64,000 nucleotides of DNA from Motilimonas eburnea (GCF_021295345.1 NZ_JAIMJB010000011.1:96714-160713); one strand, 5' to 3'; positions 1 to 11,504 are shown, counted from the first letter of the stretch. The notes: generated by a model from the letters alone, not told the origin. Numbers and translations are program-made.

Positions 1-179
1 TTAGTGGTATCAATGACAGAGTGACCATAAGTTTAGGCTATGTGTGTATGAAACCGGTTAATGGCATGTCATTTAAAAACTTAGTCTGCATTGCCGATCA
101 GGCGCTCTATCAGGCTAAACAAACGGGCCGTAATCTCTCGGTACAAGCCGACTACAGCCTAAGGGATAAAATTAAATAA
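1..179 (+). CDS. GGDEF-domain protein, C-terminal fragment (5' end outside window)
   Basis: Reading in frame 3 from base 3 to the TAA at 177-179 gives the last 58 residues of a diguanylate cyclase-type domain. Two landmarks support this: a V-T-I-S-L-G-Y strand near the start, and the final helix I-A-D-Q-A-L-Y-Q-A-K followed by T-G-R-N, which is the classic end of GGDEF domains (the A-D-x-A-L-Y-x-A-K-x-x-G-R-N pattern). GGDEF domains make cyclic di-GMP from two GTP. The catalytic GGDEF motif lies upstream of the window, so activity cannot be judged. The gene lies directly before the S10 operon, where str-operon genes often sit in related bacteria. Confidence 0.85.
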   Translation, partial: SGINDRVTISLGYVCMKPVNGMSFKNLVCIADQALYQAKQTGRNLSVQADYSLRDKIK

Positions 180-193
180 ATCACTTAGAGCAT

Positions 194-221
194 TTGCAAC
201 CCGCCACAATATCTGTATAAT
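194..221 (+). promoter_or_regulatory. Sigma70 promoter of the S10 operon
   Basis: TTGCAA (194-199), a 16-bp spacer and TATAAT (216-221), followed by a C-rich discriminator (ACGCCCCAC). Transcription should start near 228, giving a leader of about 165 nt before rpsJ. Confidence 0.75.
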
Positions 222-227
222 ACGCCC

Positions 228-704
<477 letters not shown>

Positions 705-728
705 ACGGAAGAGAAAGAGGTTATAACA

Positions 729-1367
729 ATGACAATCGGTCTAGTTGGTCGTAAAGTTGGTATGACTCGCATCTTCACTGAAGATGGCGTTTCTATTCCA
801 GTTACGGTAATCGAATGTACTGCTAACCGCGTCACTCAGGTTAAAGGCCTAGAGACTGACGGTTACAGCGCAATTCAAGTGACCACCGGCACCAAAAAAG
901 CAAGTCGCGTAAACAAGCCTCAAGCAGGTATTTTCGCGAAAGCAGGTGTTGAAGCAGGTCGCGGTTTGTGGGAATTCCGTCTTGCAGACAATGAAGGCGC
1001 AGACATCCAAGTGGGTGCTGAGCTAAACGTTGATACATTCAACGAAGTAAATAAAGTAGACGTTACTGGTCAATCTAAAGGTAAAGGTTTCCAAGGCGCT
1101 GTTAAGCGTTGGAACTTCCGTACTCAAGATGCGACTCACGGTAACTCTCTTGCCCATCGTGCACCAGGTTCTATTGGCCAATGTCAAACTCCTGGTCGTG
1201 TATTCAAAGGCAAGAAAATGGCTGGTCACATGGGTGCTGTTCGTGTAACGACTCAAAACCTAGAAGTTGTTCGTGTTGACGCTGAGCGTAACCTTATCCT
1301 TGTAAAAGGTGCGGTACCTGGCTCAATCAACGCTGACGTCATCATCAAACCTGCCGTAAAAGCGTAA
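729..1367 (+). CDS. rplC: 50S ribosomal protein L3
   Basis: 212 residues of the L3 family, starting [16 protein letters not shown] with the central [11 protein letters not shown] segment. That segment is the extension reaching toward the peptidyl-transferase centre, and it contains the glutamine that PrmB methylates in E. coli. L3 is an early assembly protein of the 50S subunit. The gene lies 24 bp after rpsJ with AAGAGG upstream of its ATG. Confidence 0.97.
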   Translation: MTIGLVGRKVGMTRIFTEDGVSIPVTVIECTANRVTQVKGLETDGYSAIQVTTGTKKASRVNKPQAGIFAKAGVEAGRGLWEFRLADNEGADIQVGAELNVDTFNEVNKVDVTGQSKGKGFQGAVKRWNFRTQDATHGNSLAHRAPGSIGQCQTPGRVFKGKKMAGHMGAVRVTTQNLEVVRVDAERNLILVKGAVPGSINADVIIKPAVKA

Positions 1368-1379
1368 CAGGAGATAGTA

Positions 1380-1985
1380 ATGGAATTGGTATTGAAAGAC
1401 GCGAACAGCGCTCTTGAAGTTTCCGAAACTACCTTCGGACGTGAGTTCAACGAAGCTCTGATTCATCAAGTTGTCGTTGCATACGCTGCAGGTGCTCGTC
1501 AAGGTTCTCGTAAACAAAAGACTCGTGCAGAGATCGTGGGTACGGGTAAGAAACCTTGGCGTCAAAAGGGTACTGGTCGCGCACGTTCTGGTAGCCAAGC
1601 GAGCCCAATCTGGCGTTCTGGTGGTGTAACTTTTGCTGCGCGTCCACAGGACCACAGCCAAAAAGTTAACAAGAAGATGTACCGTGGTGCTGTTCAAAGC
1701 ATCCTGTCTGAACTTGTTCGCCAAGATCGTCTAGTGGTAGTAGAAAGTTTCGGTGTTGAAACACCTAAAACTAAAGAGCTAGTAGCTAAGCTAAAAGAGC
1801 TTGAGCTAAACGATGTTCTAATCATCACTGAAGAAGTAGATGAGAACTTGTTCCTAGCCGCGCGCAACTTGTACAAAGTTGACGTACGTGATGCTGCTGG
1901 TATCGACCCTGTTAGCCTAATCGGCTTTGACAAAGTGCTTGTTACTGCGGCTGCAGTTAAGAAGATTGAGGAGACTTTAGCATGA
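1380..1985 (+). CDS. rplD: 50S ribosomal protein L4, likely autoregulator of the S10 operon
   Basis: 201 residues typical of L4: a globular fold plus the long basic loop around residues 40-95 ([10 protein letters not shown], then [12 protein letters not shown]) that lines the exit tunnel. In E. coli, L4 also binds the S10 leader and causes premature termination and translational repression. A leader of fitting length is present at 228-392. AGGAG precedes the ATG. The stop overlaps the rplW start by ATGA, suggesting translational coupling. Confidence 0.97.
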   Translation: MELVLKDANSALEVSETTFGREFNEALIHQVVVAYAAGARQGSRKQKTRAEIVGTGKKPWRQKGTGRARSGSQASPIWRSGGVTFAARPQDHSQKVNKKMYRGAVQSILSELVRQDRLVVVESFGVETPKTKELVAKLKELELNDVLIITEEVDENLFLAARNLYKVDVRDAAGIDPVSLIGFDKVLVTAAAVKKIEETLA

Positions 1986-2281
1986 TCAGTGAAGAGCGTT
2001 TACTGAAAGTTCTGAGTGCTCCACACATCTCTGAAAAGAGCACTCGTTCTGCTGAAATAGACAACACAGTTGTATTTAAAGTTGCAAAAGATGCAACTAA
2101 AGCAGAAATCAAAGCAGCAGTTGAAAAACTGTTTGAAGTTGAAGTGACTGGCGTTAGCACTCTTGTTGTTAAGGGTAAAACCAAGCGTCATGGTCAACGT
2201 GTAGGCCGTCGTTCTGATTGGAAGAAGGCTTACGTGACTCTGGCAGACGGTGCTGAAATCGATTTCGCTGGCGCTGAGTAA
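1982..2281 (+). CDS. rplW: 50S ribosomal protein L23
   Basis: 99 residues beginning [20 protein letters not shown], the standard L23 start, with the tip segment [22 protein letters not shown]23 sits at the mouth of the exit tunnel and is the docking point for trigger factor and SRP. The start overlaps the rplD stop (ATGA). Confidence 0.97.
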   Translation: MISEERLLKVLSAPHISEKSTRSAEIDNTVVFKVAKDATKAEIKAAVEKLFEVEVTGVSTLVVKGKTKRHGQRVGRRSDWKKAYVTLADGAEIDFAGAE

Positions 2282-2295
2282 GAGGAACTTTATCA

Positions 2296-3123
2296 ATGGC
2301 TATTGTAAAATGTAAGCCTACATCTCCAGGTCGTCGCCACGTCGTTAAAGTGGTTAACAACGACCTGTACAAAGGCAAGCCATACGCGCCACTACTTGAG
2401 ACTAAGTCTAAGTCTGGTGGTCGTAACAACGGCGGTCGTATTACAGTTCGTCACATCGGTGGTGGTCACAAGCAACACTATCGTGTAATCGACTTTAAAC
2501 GTAATAAAGATGGCATCCCTGCAAAAGTTGAGCGTTTGGAATATGATCCAAACCGTACTGCGAATATCGCATTAGTACTTTATGCAGACGGTGAGCGTCG
2601 CTACATCCTGGCACCTAAAGGTGTTCAAGCTGGCGATGCACTACTATCTGGTATCGAAGCACCTATCAAAGCAGGTAACGCATTACCTATGCGTAACATC
2701 CCTGTAGGTTCAACTGTTCACGCAGTAGAAATGAAGCCTGGTAAAGGTGCTCAACTAGCTCGTTCAGCAGGTGCTTACGCACAGATCGTTGCTCGTGATG
2801 GTGACTATGTAACACTACGTCTTCGCTCTGGCGAAATGCGTAAAGTTCAGTCTGACTGTCGCGCGACAATCGGTGAAGTAGGTAACGCAGAGCACATGCT
2901 ACGCCGTCTAGGTAAAGCTGGTGCAAGCCGCTGGCGCGGTGTTCGCCCAACAGTACGTGGTGTGGTAATGAACCCGGTTGATCACCCACACGGTGGTGGT
3001 GAAGGTCGTACTTCTGGTGGTCGTCACCCTGTATCACCTTGGGGCGTACCAACCAAGGGCTACAAGACTCGTTCGAATAAACGTACTGATAAGTACATTG
3101 TTCGTCGTCGTAACAAGAAATAA
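2296..3123 (+). CDS. rplB: 50S ribosomal protein L2
   Basis: 275 residues with the L2 hallmarks: N-terminal T-S-P-G-R-R-H-V, central OB and SH3-like folds, and the C-terminal [13 protein letters not shown] segment carrying the conserved histidine near the peptidyl-transferase centre. L2 is a primary 23S rRNA binder needed for subunit association. The gene lies 14 bp after rplW with AGAGGA before the ATG. Confidence 0.97.
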   Translation: MAIVKCKPTSPGRRHVVKVVNNDLYKGKPYAPLLETKSKSGGRNNGGRITVRHIGGGHKQHYRVIDFKRNKDGIPAKVERLEYDPNRTANIALVLYADGERRYILAPKGVQAGDALLSGIEAPIKAGNALPMRNIPVGSTVHAVEMKPGKGAQLARSAGAYAQIVARDGDYVTLRLRSGEMRKVQSDCRATIGEVGNAEHMLRRLGKAGASRWRGVRPTVRGVVMNPVDHPHGGGEGRTSGGRHPVSPWGVPTKGYKTRSNKRTDKYIVRRRNKK

Positions 3124-3417
<294 letters not shown>

Positions 3418-3427
3418 GGAGTAGATG

Positions 3428-3763
3428 ATGGAAGCTATCGCTAAACATAAATTTGCTCGTACTTCGGCGCAAAAAGCACGTCTAGTTGCTGACCAGATCC
3501 GTGGTCTACCAGTTGAAACAGCGCTTAACATCTTAACTTTCAGCGACAAAAAAGCTGCTGACCTAGTTAAGAAAGTTCTTGATTCTGCTATTGCTAACGC
3601 TGAGCACAATGAAGGCGCTGATATTGATGAACTAAAAGTTGCCAAAATTTTTGTTGATGAAGGTCCGACCATGAAGCGTATCATGCCTCGTGCAAAAGGC
3701 CGTGCTGATCGCATTCTTAAGCGTTCTAGCCACATCACTATTGTGGTATCGGACAGGGGATAA
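3428..3763 (+). CDS. rplV: 50S ribosomal protein L22
   Basis: 111 residues of the L22 family. The long beta-hairpin near residues 80-100 ([12 protein letters not shown]) lines the nascent-chain tunnel at the macrolide constriction. Two ATGs stand in tandem (3425 and 3428). The second gives the family-typical start M-E-A-I-A-K-H and better spacing from AAGGAG at 3416-3421. Confidence 0.95.
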   Translation: MEAIAKHKFARTSAQKARLVADQIRGLPVETALNILTFSDKKAADLVKKVLDSAIANAEHNEGADIDELKVAKIFVDEGPTMKRIMPRAKGRADRILKRSSHITIVVSDRG

Positions 3764-3766
3764 GTA

Positions 3767-4456
3767 ATGGGTCAGAAAGTACATCCTAACGGTATTCGCC
3801 TAGGTATCACTAAGCCTTTTAGCTCTACCTGGTATGCCGAAAAAGATTTCGCTGCTAACCTATACGGCGATTTCGAAGTGCGTCAGTTCCTTACTAAAGA
3901 ACTGAAAAACGCGTCTGTTTCTAAAATTACCATTGAGCGTCCAGCTAAGAGCATTCGTGTGACTATTCACACTGCTCGTCCAGGCGTTGTAATCGGTAAG
4001 AAAGGCGAAGACGTAGAAAAATTGCGTAACCGCGTCGCTAAAATGGCTGGCGTACCTGCGCAAATCAACATTTCAGAAGTTCGTAAGCCTGAATTAGATG
4101 CCAAGCTTGTTGCTGATAGCATCTCTTCTCAGCTAGAGCGTCGTGTTATGTTCCGTCGCGCAATGAAGCGTGCAGTTCAAAATGCAATGCGTCTTGGTGC
4201 TAAAGGTATCAAAGTTGAAGTAAGTGGTCGTCTTGGTGGTGCTGAAATCGCACGTACTGAGTGGTATCGTGAAGGCCGTGTGCCTCTACATACACTACGT
4301 GCAGACATCGATTACTCGACGTCTGAAGCTTTAACTACTTACGGTATCATTGGTGTTAAGGTTTGGATCTTTAAAGGTGAAGTTCTAGGTGCACTACCTC
4401 TAGGTAATGAACCAGAAGCACCTGCCAAGCCTAAACGCAAAGGCCGTGGTAAGTAA
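3767..4456 (+). CDS. rpsC: 30S ribosomal protein S3
   Basis: 229 residues: [14 protein letters not shown] at the N-terminus, a KH type 2 domain with V-I-G-K-K-G-E near residues 76-82, and a C-terminal domain with [12 protein letters not shown]3 forms part of the mRNA entry channel and contributes to ribosomal mRNA helicase activity together with S4 and S5. The gene starts 3 bp after the rplV stop, so coupling is likely. Confidence 0.97.
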   Translation: MGQKVHPNGIRLGITKPFSSTWYAEKDFAANLYGDFEVRQFLTKELKNASVSKITIERPAKSIRVTIHTARPGVVIGKKGEDVEKLRNRVAKMAGVPAQINISEVRKPELDAKLVADSISSQLERRVMFRRAMKRAVQNAMRLGAKGIKVEVSGRLGGAEIARTEWYREGRVPLHTLRADIDYSTSEALTTYGIIGVKVWIFKGEVLGALPLGNEPEAPAKPKRKGRGK

Positions 4457-4878
<422 letters not shown>

Positions 4879-4879
<1 letters not shown>

Positions 4880-5070
4880 TGAAAGCAAGCGAACTTAAAG
4901 ATAAGAGCGTTGAAGAGCTGAATGCTGAGCTGTTAAGCCTATTACGCGAGCAGTTCAACCTACGCATGCAAGCGAGCACTGGCCAATTGGCTCAAACTCA
5001 CTTGCAAAAAGAAGTACGCCGTAATATCGCGCGCGTGAAAACTGTGCTAACTCAGAAGGCAGATGCGTAA
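4879..5070 (+). CDS. rpmC: 50S ribosomal protein L29
   Basis: 63 residues, two long helices ([10 protein letters not shown] and [10 protein letters not shown]), the usual small L29 fold next to L23 at the tunnel exit. The start overlaps the rplP stop and the stop overlaps the rpsQ start by one base (TAATG), so three genes are translationally chained. Confidence 0.96.
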
Positions 5071-5318
5071 TGAGCGAAAATATCCGTACTTTGCAAGGTA
5101 AAGTCATCAGTGACAAGATGGACAAGTCCATCACAGTAGCGATTGAGCGTAAAGTGAAACATCCGATCTACGGTAAGTTCATCAAGCGTACTACTAAGCT
5201 ACACGTACATGATGAGAACAATCAGTGTGTTGTTGGCGATTTCGTGTCTATTCGCGAATGTCGTCCACTATCTAAGACTAAGTCTTGGACATTGGTTGAA
5301 GTAATTGGAAAAGCTTAA
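5070..5318 (+). CDS. rpsQ: 30S ribosomal protein S17
   Basis: 82 residues with an OB fold and the family signature [14 protein letters not shown] and [12 protein letters not shown]17 is a primary 16S rRNA-binding protein needed for early 30S assembly. It is the last gene of the S10 operon, and a strong terminator follows 23 bp later. Confidence 0.97.
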   Translation: MSENIRTLQGKVISDKMDKSITVAIERKVKHPIYGKFIKRTTKLHVHDENNQCVVGDFVSIRECRPLSKTKSWTLVEVIGKA

Positions 5319-5341
5319 TTTTTAAGCGTTTTCAAAGTAAG

Positions 5342-5367
5342 CGGCTCCTTAATTGGAGCCGTTTTTT
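5342..5367 (+). terminator. S10 operon intrinsic terminator
   Basis: A 7-bp perfect stem, CGGCTCC (5342-5348) with GGAGCCG (5355-5361), a 6-nt loop, then six T. It separates the S10 operon from the spc promoter. Confidence 0.85.
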
Positions 5368-5395
5368 ATTTATACTACCTTTTTCCAGAATGTGG

Positions 5396-5404
5396 TGTTA
5401 TAAT
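5396..5404 (+). promoter_or_regulatory. spc operon promoter (extended -10)
   Basis: TGT followed by TATAAT (5399-5404) makes a perfect extended -10, with a G+C-rich discriminator (GCGCCGCCC). No good -35 is visible at 17 bp, which fits an extended -10 promoter. It lies after the S10 terminator and 81 bp before rplN. Confidence 0.7.
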
Positions 5405-5484
5405 GCGCCGCCCTCTAAAAGGGAAGGTAGCCCATGATTTCAGATTAGGCTGGAATCTTGTTGTAATAATAGCGGAGCACTGAA

Positions 5485-5853
5485 ATGATCCAGATGCAAA
5501 GTATGCTTGACGTGGCTGATAACTCAGGCGCACGTAGCGTAATGTGTATTAAGGTCCTTGGTGGCTCGCACCGCCGTTATGCAGCGATTGGCGATATCAT
5601 CAAAGTTACTGTTAAGGAAGCAATTCCTCGCGGTAAAGTTAAAAAAGGTGATGTTTACAATGCTGTGGTAGTGCGTACCAGAAAAGGTGTACGTCGTCCT
5701 GATGGTTCTTTGATTCGTTTTGACCGCAATGCTGCGGTAATCCTAAACGCAAACAAACAACCAATTGGTACACGTATCTTTGGGCCTGTGACTCGTGAAC
5801 TTCGTTCAGAGCAATTTATGAAAATTGTGTCTCTGGCACCTGAAGTACTGTAA
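5485..5853 (+). CDS. rplN: 50S ribosomal protein L14
   Basis: 122 residues starting [19 protein letters not shown], the L14 signature, and ending [12 protein letters not shown]14 lies at the subunit interface (bridge B8) and is the docking site of the silencing factor RsfS. It is the first gene of the spc operon. Confidence 0.97.
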   Translation: MIQMQSMLDVADNSGARSVMCIKVLGGSHRRYAAIGDIIKVTVKEAIPRGKVKKGDVYNAVVVRTRKGVRRPDGSLIRFDRNAAVILNANKQPIGTRIFGPVTRELRSEQFMKIVSLAPEVL

Positions 5854-5869
5854 AAAGGCGGAGTCAATA

Positions 5870-6184
5870 ATGGCAGCAAAAATTATTCGTGACGACGAAG
5901 TAATCGTACTAGCCGGTAAAGATAAAGGTAAAACTGGTAAAGTTACCAAAGTTCTACCTAACGGCAAAGTGTTCGTCGAAGGCGTAAATATTATCAAGAA
6001 GCACACCAAGCCAAACCCACAATTGGGCGTAGCAGGTGGCATCGTTGAGAAAGAAGCAGCGATTGATGCTTCAAATGTTGCGGTAGTTAACCCTTCAACG
6101 GGTAAAGCTGACCGTGTTGGTTTTAGAATTGAAGACGGCAAAAAAGTACGTTTCTTCAAATCTAATAATGAAACTGTGAAGTAA
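5870..6184 (+). CDS. rplX: 50S ribosomal protein L24
   Basis: 104 residues with a KOW motif ([20 protein letters not shown]). L24 is an assembly-initiator of the 50S subunit near the tunnel exit. The ORF is open upstream to 5825, but the start at 5870 (M-A-A-K-I-I-R-D) follows GGCGGAG and avoids overlapping rplN. Confidence 0.96.
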   Translation: MAAKIIRDDEVIVLAGKDKGKTGKVTKVLPNGKVFVEGVNIIKKHTKPNPQLGVAGGIVEKEAAIDASNVAVVNPSTGKADRVGFRIEDGKKVRFFKSNNETVK

Positions 6185-6196
6185 TTGGAGTTTACG

Positions 6197-6736
6197 ATGG
6201 CGAAACTGCATGATTTTTACAAAGAGACAGTAGCGTCTGATCTTCAAAAGAAGTTCGGTTACAAATCTGTCATGCAAGTCCCTCGGATTGAAAAGATCAC
6301 CCTAAACATGGGTGTTGGTGAAGCTCTGGCTGACAAAAAAGCACTAGAGAACGCGGCTGCTGATATGGCTGCAATTTCTGGTCAAAAGCCACTTATCACC
6401 AAAGCACGCAAATCTGTTGCGGGCTTCAAGATCCGTGAGGGCTACCCTATTGGTTGTAAAGTGACCTTACGCGGAGAACGGATGTGGGAATTTTTCGAAC
6501 GCTTGGTTAGCATTTCGCTACCACGTGTACGTGACTTCCGCGGCTTGAATCCTAAGTCATTCGACGGCCGTGGTAACTACAGCATGGGTGTACGTGAGCA
6601 AATCATCTTCCCTGAAATCGATTACGATAAAGTCGATAAAGTACGTGGTCTTGATATTACTATCACTACTACTGCTGCTTCAGATGAAGAAGGTCGTGCA
6701 CTGTTAGCTGCATTCAACTTCCCATTCCGTAAATAA
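6197..6736 (+). CDS. rplE: 50S ribosomal protein L5
   Basis: 179 residues, start [20 protein letters not shown], with the conserved L-N-M-G-V-G-E-A and [11 protein letters not shown] segments. L5 binds 5S rRNA and contacts S13 across the subunit interface. In E. coli the rplE start region is the target of S8 repression. The start at 6197 follows TTGGAG, so an upstream ATG at 6185 is less likely. Confidence 0.96.
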   Translation: MAKLHDFYKETVASDLQKKFGYKSVMQVPRIEKITLNMGVGEALADKKALENAAADMAAISGQKPLITKARKSVAGFKIREGYPIGCKVTLRGERMWEFFERLVSISLPRVRDFRGLNPKSFDGRGNYSMGVREQIIFPEIDYDKVDKVRGLDITITTTAASDEEGRALLAAFNFPFRK

Positions 6737-6747
6737 GGTGTAGGGTT

Positions 6748-7053
6748 ATGGCTAAACAATCCATGAAAGCACGTGAAGCAAAGCGTGAAAAACTGGTTAG
6801 CAAGTACGCTGAAAAACGTGCGGCATTAAAAGCGACTATCGCAGATGTAAACTCATCAGACGAAGATCGTTGGGCTGCAGTGCTTAAGCTACAAACGCTA
6901 CCTCGTGATTCCAGTAAGAGTCGTCAGCGTAACCGCTGTAACGTTACTGGTCGCCCACATGGTTACCTGCGTAAATTCGGCCTAAGCCGTATTAAGCTGC
7001 GTGAACACATGATGCGCGGTGAAGTTCCTGGCCTGAAAAAGGCTAGTTGGTAA
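6748..7053 (+). CDS. rpsN: 30S ribosomal protein S14 (long, zinc-free form)
   Basis: 101 residues, the long S14 type. The C-terminal [11 protein letters not shown] segment is present, but the paired CxxC zinc ligands of the short paralogue are absent, so this is the C-minus form used by most proteobacteria. S14 sits in the 30S head beside S3 and S10. Confidence 0.97.
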   Translation: MAKQSMKAREAKREKLVSKYAEKRAALKATIADVNSSDEDRWAAVLKLQTLPRDSSKSRQRNRCNVTGRPHGYLRKFGLSRIKLREHMMRGEVPGLKKASW

Positions 7054-7078
7054 TCCACATATCACGGAGTAAGCAAAT

Positions 7079-7471
7079 ATGAGCATGCAAGATCCTATTG
7101 CTGATATGCTAACACGCATTCGCAACGGTCAAGCGGCCAACAAAGTTGCAGTGAAAATGCCGTCTTCTAAGCAAAAAGTGGCGATTGCCAAAGTGCTTAA
7201 AGAAGAAGGTTACATCGCTGATTTTGCTGTAGTTGGTGAAGCTAAACCAGAATTGGAAGTGACTCTAAAATACTTCCAAGGTAAAAAAGTTATCGACAGC
7301 ATTAAACGTGTTAGTCGTCCAGGTCTGCGTATCTATAAGAGCTCTTCAGAACTGCCTAAAGTTCTTGATGGCCTAGGTATCGCAGTTGTTTCAACTTCAC
7401 AAGGTGTAATGACTGACCGTGCTGCGCGTAAAGCGGGTATCGGCGGTGAGATCATCTGTTACGTAGCTTAA
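7079..7471 (+). CDS. rpsH: 30S ribosomal protein S8
   Basis: 130 residues starting [18 protein letters not shown], with the C-terminal S-T-S-Q-G-V-M-T-D signature. S8 is a primary 16S rRNA binder of the central domain. In E. coli it is the translational repressor of the spc operon, so it may act on the rplE start here too. CGGAG lies ahead of the ATG. Confidence 0.97.
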   Translation: MSMQDPIADMLTRIRNGQAANKVAVKMPSSKQKVAIAKVLKEEGYIADFAVVGEAKPELEVTLKYFQGKKVIDSIKRVSRPGLRIYKSSSELPKVLDGLGIAVVSTSQGVMTDRAARKAGIGGEIICYVA

Positions 7472-7480
7472 GGAGTAGAT

Positions 7481-8014
7481 ATGTCTCGCGTTGCTAAATC
7501 GCCTGTTGCTATTCCTGCTGGCGTAGAAGTGAAGATTGATGGCCAGGAAATTACTGTTAAAGGTAGCAACGGCTCTCTAAGTCGTGTTATCAACAACGCT
7601 GTTGTTGTTAAAGAAGAAGAAGGCAAGCTAGTTTTCACTTGGACTGATGGCGCTACTGGCGCTAGTGCTCAAGCTGGTACTGCTCGCGCTCTTGTTAACA
7701 GCATGGTAGAAGGTGTTTCGAAAGGTTTCGAACGCAAACTTGTACTAAATGGTGTTGGTTACCGTGCCGCTGTACAGGGTAAAGTTGTAAACCTAACCTT
7801 AGGTTTCTCTCACCCAGTTGAGCACACTCTACCTGAAGGTATCACTGCTGAGTGTCCAACAAATACTGAAATCGTACTGAAAGGTATTGATAAACAGTTG
7901 ATTGGACAAGTTGCCGCCGACATTCGTGGTTACCGTCCACCAGAGCCTTACAAAGGTAAAGGTGTTCGTTACGCTGACGAAAACGTGCGTCGTAAAGAGG
8001 CTAAGAAGAAGTAA
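7481..8014 (+). CDS. rplF: 50S ribosomal protein L6
   Basis: 177 residues made of two similar alpha/beta halves, with the C-terminal signature [13 protein letters not shown]6 sits at the base of the stalk near the sarcin-ricin loop and is needed for late 50S assembly. AAGGAG lies before the ATG, 9 bp after rpsH. Confidence 0.97.
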   Translation: MSRVAKSPVAIPAGVEVKIDGQEITVKGSNGSLSRVINNAVVVKEEEGKLVFTWTDGATGASAQAGTARALVNSMVEGVSKGFERKLVLNGVGYRAAVQGKVVNLTLGFSHPVEHTLPEGITAECPTNTEIVLKGIDKQLIGQVAADIRGYRPPEPYKGKGVRYADENVRRKEAKKK

Positions 8015-8023
8015 GGTAACACT

Positions 8024-8374
8024 ATGGATAAGAAAGCATCTCGTCTACGTCGTGCAACTCGCACGCGTAAGAAATTGCAAGAGTTGGGAGCAACTCGCCT
8101 GGTGATCCACCGTACTCCGCGCCACACATACGCGCAGGTGATTTCGCCAGAAGCAAAAGTTATTGCAACTGCATCGACAGTTGAAAAAGACGTTGCTAGT
8201 CAAGTTAAACACGGCGGTAATGTTGAAGCTGCTAAGCTAATCGGTAAATTGGTTGCTGAGCGTGCTACAGAGAAAGGTGTTTCTAAAGTATCTTTCGATC
8301 GTAGCGGTTTTCAATATCACGGTCGCATTGCAGCACTAGCTGAAGCGGCACGTGAAGCTGGTCTTCAGTTCTAA
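8024..8374 (+). CDS. rplR: 50S ribosomal protein L18
   Basis: 116 residues starting [18 protein letters not shown], with an arginine-rich N-terminus and the end [18 protein letters not shown]18 binds 5S rRNA and delivers it with L5 to the 50S central protuberance. Confidence 0.97.
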   Translation: MDKKASRLRRATRTRKKLQELGATRLVIHRTPRHTYAQVISPEAKVIATASTVEKDVASQVKHGGNVEAAKLIGKLVAERATEKGVSKVSFDRSGFQYHGRIAALAEAAREAGLQF

Positions 8375-8384
8375 GGGGCGGATC

Positions 8385-8885
8385 ATGGCAAAAGAACAAT
8401 CTCAAGCCGGTGAACTGAATGAAAAACTTATTGCAGTTAACCGTGTTTCTAAAGTAGTTAAAGGTGGTCGCATCTTTAGCTTTACCGCACTAACCGTAGT
8501 TGGTGATGGTAATGGTCGTGTAGGTTTTGGTTACGGTAAAGCACGTGAAGTGCCAGCAGCTATCCAGAAAGCAATGGAAAAAGCGCGTCGTAATCTAACG
8601 ACTGTACAGCTTAACGGCACTACACTTCAGCACCCTATCAAGGGTCGTCACTCTGGCTCTAAAGTTTACATGCAGCCAGCGTCTGAAGGTACAGGTATCA
8701 TCGCCGGTGGTGCGATGCGTGCAGTACTAGAAGTAGTAGGTGTACAAAACGTACTTGCTAAAGCTTACGGTTCTACTAACCCAATCAACATCGTTCGCGC
8801 TACTATCGACGCGCTTGAGAGCATGAGTGCTCCTGAGCAAGTTGCTGCTAAGCGTGGTCTGACTGTTGACCAGATTTTAGGGTAA
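8385..8885 (+). CDS. rpsE: 30S ribosomal protein S5
   Basis: 166 residues. The double-stranded RNA-binding N-terminal domain contains [12 protein letters not shown] and [15 protein letters not shown]5 contributes to decoding accuracy and mRNA helicase activity at the entry channel. The ORF is open upstream to 8352 inside rplR. The start at 8385 (M-A-K-E-Q-S-Q) follows AAGGGGCGG and matches family length. Confidence 0.96.
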   Translation: MAKEQSQAGELNEKLIAVNRVSKVVKGGRIFSFTALTVVGDGNGRVGFGYGKAREVPAAIQKAMEKARRNLTTVQLNGTTLQHPIKGRHSGSKVYMQPASEGTGIIAGGAMRAVLEVVGVQNVLAKAYGSTNPINIVRATIDALESMSAPEQVAAKRGLTVDQILG

Positions 8886-8891
8886 TTGACC

Positions 8892-9071
8892 ATGGCTAAG
8901 ACGATTAAAGTAACACAAACTAAAAGCGCGATCGGCCGTTTACCGAAGCATAAAGCGACGCTAACGGGTCTAGGTCTACGCCGCATTGGCCACACTGTTG
9001 AACTAGAAGACACACCTTCTGTTCGCGGTATGGTTAATTCAGTTTACTACATGGTTAAAGTGGAGGATTAA
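8892..9071 (+). CDS. rpmD: 50S ribosomal protein L30
   Basis: 59 residues with the L30 signature [17 protein letters not shown]. It is a small 50S protein near 5S rRNA. The start at 8892 matches the family (M-A-K-T-I-K-V), 6 bp after rpsE ends. Confidence 0.96.
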   Translation: MAKTIKVTQTKSAIGRLPKHKATLTGLGLRRIGHTVELEDTPSVRGMVNSVYYMVKVED

Positions 9072-9074
9072 TTG

Positions 9075-9509
9075 ATGAAACTTAATACTCTATCTCCAGC
9101 AGCTGGCGCTAAGCCAACTGCAAAACGTGTAGGTCGTGGTATCGGTTCTGGTCTAGGTAAAACCTGTGGCCGCGGACACAAAGGTCAGAAGTCTCGTTCT
9201 GGCGGTAGTGTTCGTCCAGGTTTTGAAGGTGGTCAAATGCCTTTGAAACAACGTCTACCTAAGTTCGGCTTTACTTCTCGTAAGAGTCTTGTAAGTGCTG
9301 AAATTCGCCTAAGTGAATTGGCGAAAGTTGAAGGTGATGTAGTTTCTCTAGAAACTCTGAAAAAAGCCGGTATTATTGCAGACAACATTCAGTTCGCGAA
9401 AATTGTACTTTCTGGCGAAGTTTCTCGCCAAGTAACAGTACAAGGCCTTAAGGCAACTAAAGGCGCGCGTGCTGCAATCGAAGCTGCCGGCGGAAAAATC
9501 GAGGAATAA
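9075..9509 (+). CDS. rplO: 50S ribosomal protein L15
   Basis: 144 residues starting M-K-L-N-T-L-S-P-A, with the glycine/arginine-rich N-terminal extension ([11 protein letters not shown]) that threads into 23S rRNA. L15 is a late-assembly organiser of the 50S core. An in-frame TTG directly precedes the ATG, but the ATG at 9075 has GGAGG at 9062-9066 at good distance. Confidence 0.96.
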   Translation: MKLNTLSPAAGAKPTAKRVGRGIGSGLGKTCGRGHKGQKSRSGGSVRPGFEGGQMPLKQRLPKFGFTSRKSLVSAEIRLSELAKVEGDVVSLETLKKAGIIADNIQFAKIVLSGEVSRQVTVQGLKATKGARAAIEAAGGKIEE

Positions 9510-9515
9510 GATTAA

Positions 9516-10841
9516 ATGGCTAAGAAACCAGGGTTAGAAGGAAAGGGCTCTCAAGGCGGATTAAGTGAGCTTAAAACGCGCTTGCTATTTGTACTAGGTG
9601 CCATATTGGTGTTTCGTGCAGGTTCCTTTATTCCAATTCCTGGTATTGACGCCGCTGTCCTCGCTGAGCTGATGCAACAGCAAAAAGGCACCATCATTGA
9701 AATGTTCAACATGTTCTCTGGTGGTGCACTTGAGCGTGCATCGATTCTTGCGTTAGGTATCATGCCGTACATTTCGGCATCGATCATCGTACAGCTACTT
9801 ACGGTTGTACATCCACCCCTTGCCGAATTGAAAAAAGAAGGCGAGTCAGGTCGACGCAAGATTAGCCAATATACCCGATACGGTACGTTGGTGCTTGGTA
9901 CGTTCCAAGCAATAGGTATTGCAACAGGTCTGCCAAATATGATTCCTGGTCTGGTTGTTAACCCAGGCATGAGCTTCTATTTGACAGCTGTTATTAGTTT
10001 GGTCACAGGAACCATGTTCCTTATGTGGCTAGGTGAACAAATCACTGAACGTGGCATTGGTAATGGTATCTCGATTCTTATTTTCGTGGGTATTGTTGCT
10101 GGTCTACCGTCGGCTATTGGCCAAACGGCAGAACAAGCCCGTCAAGGTGAGTTGCACTTGTTACTGTTATTCTTGCTAGCAGCAATCGTTTTCGCAGTAA
10201 CTTACTTTGTAGTATTTGTAGAGCGTGGTCAGCGTCGTATCGTTGTTAACTATGCTAAACGTCAGCAAGGCCGTAAGGTGTTTGCAGCTCAAAGTACGCA
10301 CTTACCATTGAAGCTAAACATGGCGGGTGTAATCCCTGCAATCTTCGCTTCAAGTGTTATTTTGTTCCCAGGTACCATTGCTCAATGGTTTGGACAAACT
10401 GAAGGTTTTAGCTGGTTAGGTGAAGTATCCCTTGCGTTACAACCTGGTCAACCGCTACATGCTATGTTGTATGCAGCTGCTATCATCTTCTTCTGCTTCT
10501 TCTACACAGCGCTTGTGTTTAACCCACGCGAGACGGCTGACAACTTGAAGAAAAGCGGTGCCTTTATTCCAGGTATACGTCCCGGAGAACAAACTTCGCG
10601 CTATATAGACAAAGTTATGACGCGCTTGACATTAGCTGGCGCTTTATATATAACCTTCGTCTGTTTGGTTCCCGAGTTCATGATGATTACAATGAACACA
10701 CAATTTTACTTCGGTGGTACATCGTTGTTGATTATTGTTGTAGTAATCATGGATTTTATGGCTCAGGTTCAGACTCATTTGATGTCTCATCAATATGAAT
10801 CCGTCCTGAAAAAGGCAAATCTTAAAGGTTATGGTCGCTAA
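9516..10841 (+). CDS. secY: Preprotein translocase subunit SecY
   Basis: 441 residues with ten hydrophobic segments, typical of the SecYEG channel. Diagnostic parts are [13 protein letters not shown] in TM1, the N-M-F-S-G-G-A plug region, and the cytosolic loop with Y-A-K-R-Q-Q-G-R, where SecA and the ribosome bind. It exports unfolded preproteins and inserts membrane proteins. It is the second-last gene of the spc operon, and SecE is encoded at 45208-45591. Confidence 0.97.
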   Translation: MAKKPGLEGKGSQGGLSELKTRLLFVLGAILVFRAGSFIPIPGIDAAVLAELMQQQKGTIIEMFNMFSGGALERASILALGIMPYISASIIVQLLTVVHPPLAELKKEGESGRRKISQYTRYGTLVLGTFQAIGIATGLPNMIPGLVVNPGMSFYLTAVISLVTGTMFLMWLGEQITERGIGNGISILIFVGIVAGLPSAIGQTAEQARQGELHLLLLFLLAAIVFAVTYFVVFVERGQRRIVVNYAKRQQGRKVFAAQSTHLPLKLNMAGVIPAIFASSVILFPGTIAQWFGQTEGFSWLGEVSLALQPGQPLHAMLYAAAIIFFCFFYTALVFNPRETADNLKKSGAFIPGIRPGEQTSRYIDKVMTRLTLAGALYITFVCLVPEFMMITMNTQFYFGGTSLLIIVVVIMDFMAQVQTHLMSHQYESVLKKANLKGYGR

Positions 10842-10884
10842 GACTGACTTTTTAAGGTAAGCTATCTGTTTACGGAGTTATGCA

Positions 10885-10998
10885 ATGAAAGTTCGTGCAT
10901 CCGTTAAGAAAATCTGTCGTAACTGTAAGGTTATCAAGCGCCACGGTGTGGTTCGTGTAATCTGCAGTGAGCCTAAGCACAAACAACGCCAAGGCTAA
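10885..10998 (+). CDS. rpmJ: 50S ribosomal protein L36, zinc-binding form
   Basis: 37 codons, [14 protein letters not shown] to the end H-K-Q-R-Q-G, TAA at 10996-10998. The zinc ligands of the C-plus form are all present (Cys11, Cys14, Cys27, His32), so synthesis should be replaceable by a zinc-free paralogue under zinc starvation if one exists elsewhere. ACGGAG precedes the ATG. As in E. coli, it follows secY. Confidence 0.95.
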   Translation: MKVRASVKKICRNCKVIKRHGVVRVICSEPKHKQRQG

Positions 10999-11024
10999 GT
11001 CAGAGATTTCATCGAGATGAATTG

Positions 11025-11060
11025 CAGCCTGATGGTGAATGCACCATCAGAGCTGTTTTT
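11025..11060 (+). terminator. spc operon terminator
   Basis: A 9-bp stem CTGATGGTG (11029-11037) with CACCATCAG (11042-11050), extended by CAGC/GCTG across a one-base bulge, and a run of T at 11054-11061. It divides the spc and alpha units. Confidence 0.8.
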
Positions 11061-11063
11061 TGC

Positions 11064-11092
11064 TTGCAATTTTGTCATCTGTTGAGTATCCT
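11064..11092 (+). promoter_or_regulatory. Alpha operon promoter
   Basis: TTGCAA (11064-11069), 17 bp, TATCCT (11087-11092). The -35 hexamer is the same as at the S10 promoter. It lies between the spc terminator and rpsM. Confidence 0.55.
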
Positions 11093-11137
11093 ACCGGGCT
11101 TTTCGCAGATGGCCTTTAATATTACTAGGAGTGCATA

Positions 11138-11494
11138 GTGGCCCGTATCGCTGGCATTAACATTCCTGATCAAAAACATGCTGTAATTGCCTTAACTGCA
11201 ATCTACGGCATCGGTAAAACTCGCGCACAACAAATCTGTGCAAACGCGGGTGTTGCTGAAAGTGTTAAGATCAAGGAATTAGACGAAGCTCAAATTGAGT
11301 CTCTTCGTACTGAAGTAGCTAAGTTCACCGTTGAGGGTGACTTACGCCGTGAAATTTCCATGAGCATCAAGCGTCTAATGGACCTTGGTTGTTATCGTGG
11401 TCTTCGCCACCGTCGCAGCTTGCCTGTACGTGGTCAGCGTTCTAAAACGAATGCTCGTACCCGTAAAGGTCCACGTAAACCGATTAAGAAGTAG
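11138..11494 (+). CDS. rpsM: 30S ribosomal protein S13
   Basis: 118 residues, GTG start, [10 protein letters not shown], with the helix-hairpin-helix G-I-G-K-T-R-A and the basic C-terminal tail [10 protein letters not shown]13 contacts P-site tRNA and L5 across the subunits. It is the first gene of the alpha operon. TAGGAG precedes the GTG. Confidence 0.97.
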   Translation: MARIAGINIPDQKHAVIALTAIYGIGKTRAQQICANAGVAESVKIKELDEAQIESLRTEVAKFTVEGDLRREISMSIKRLMDLGCYRGLRHRRSLPVRGQRSKTNARTRKGPRKPIKK

Positions 11495-11504
11495 GGGTTA
11501 AGTA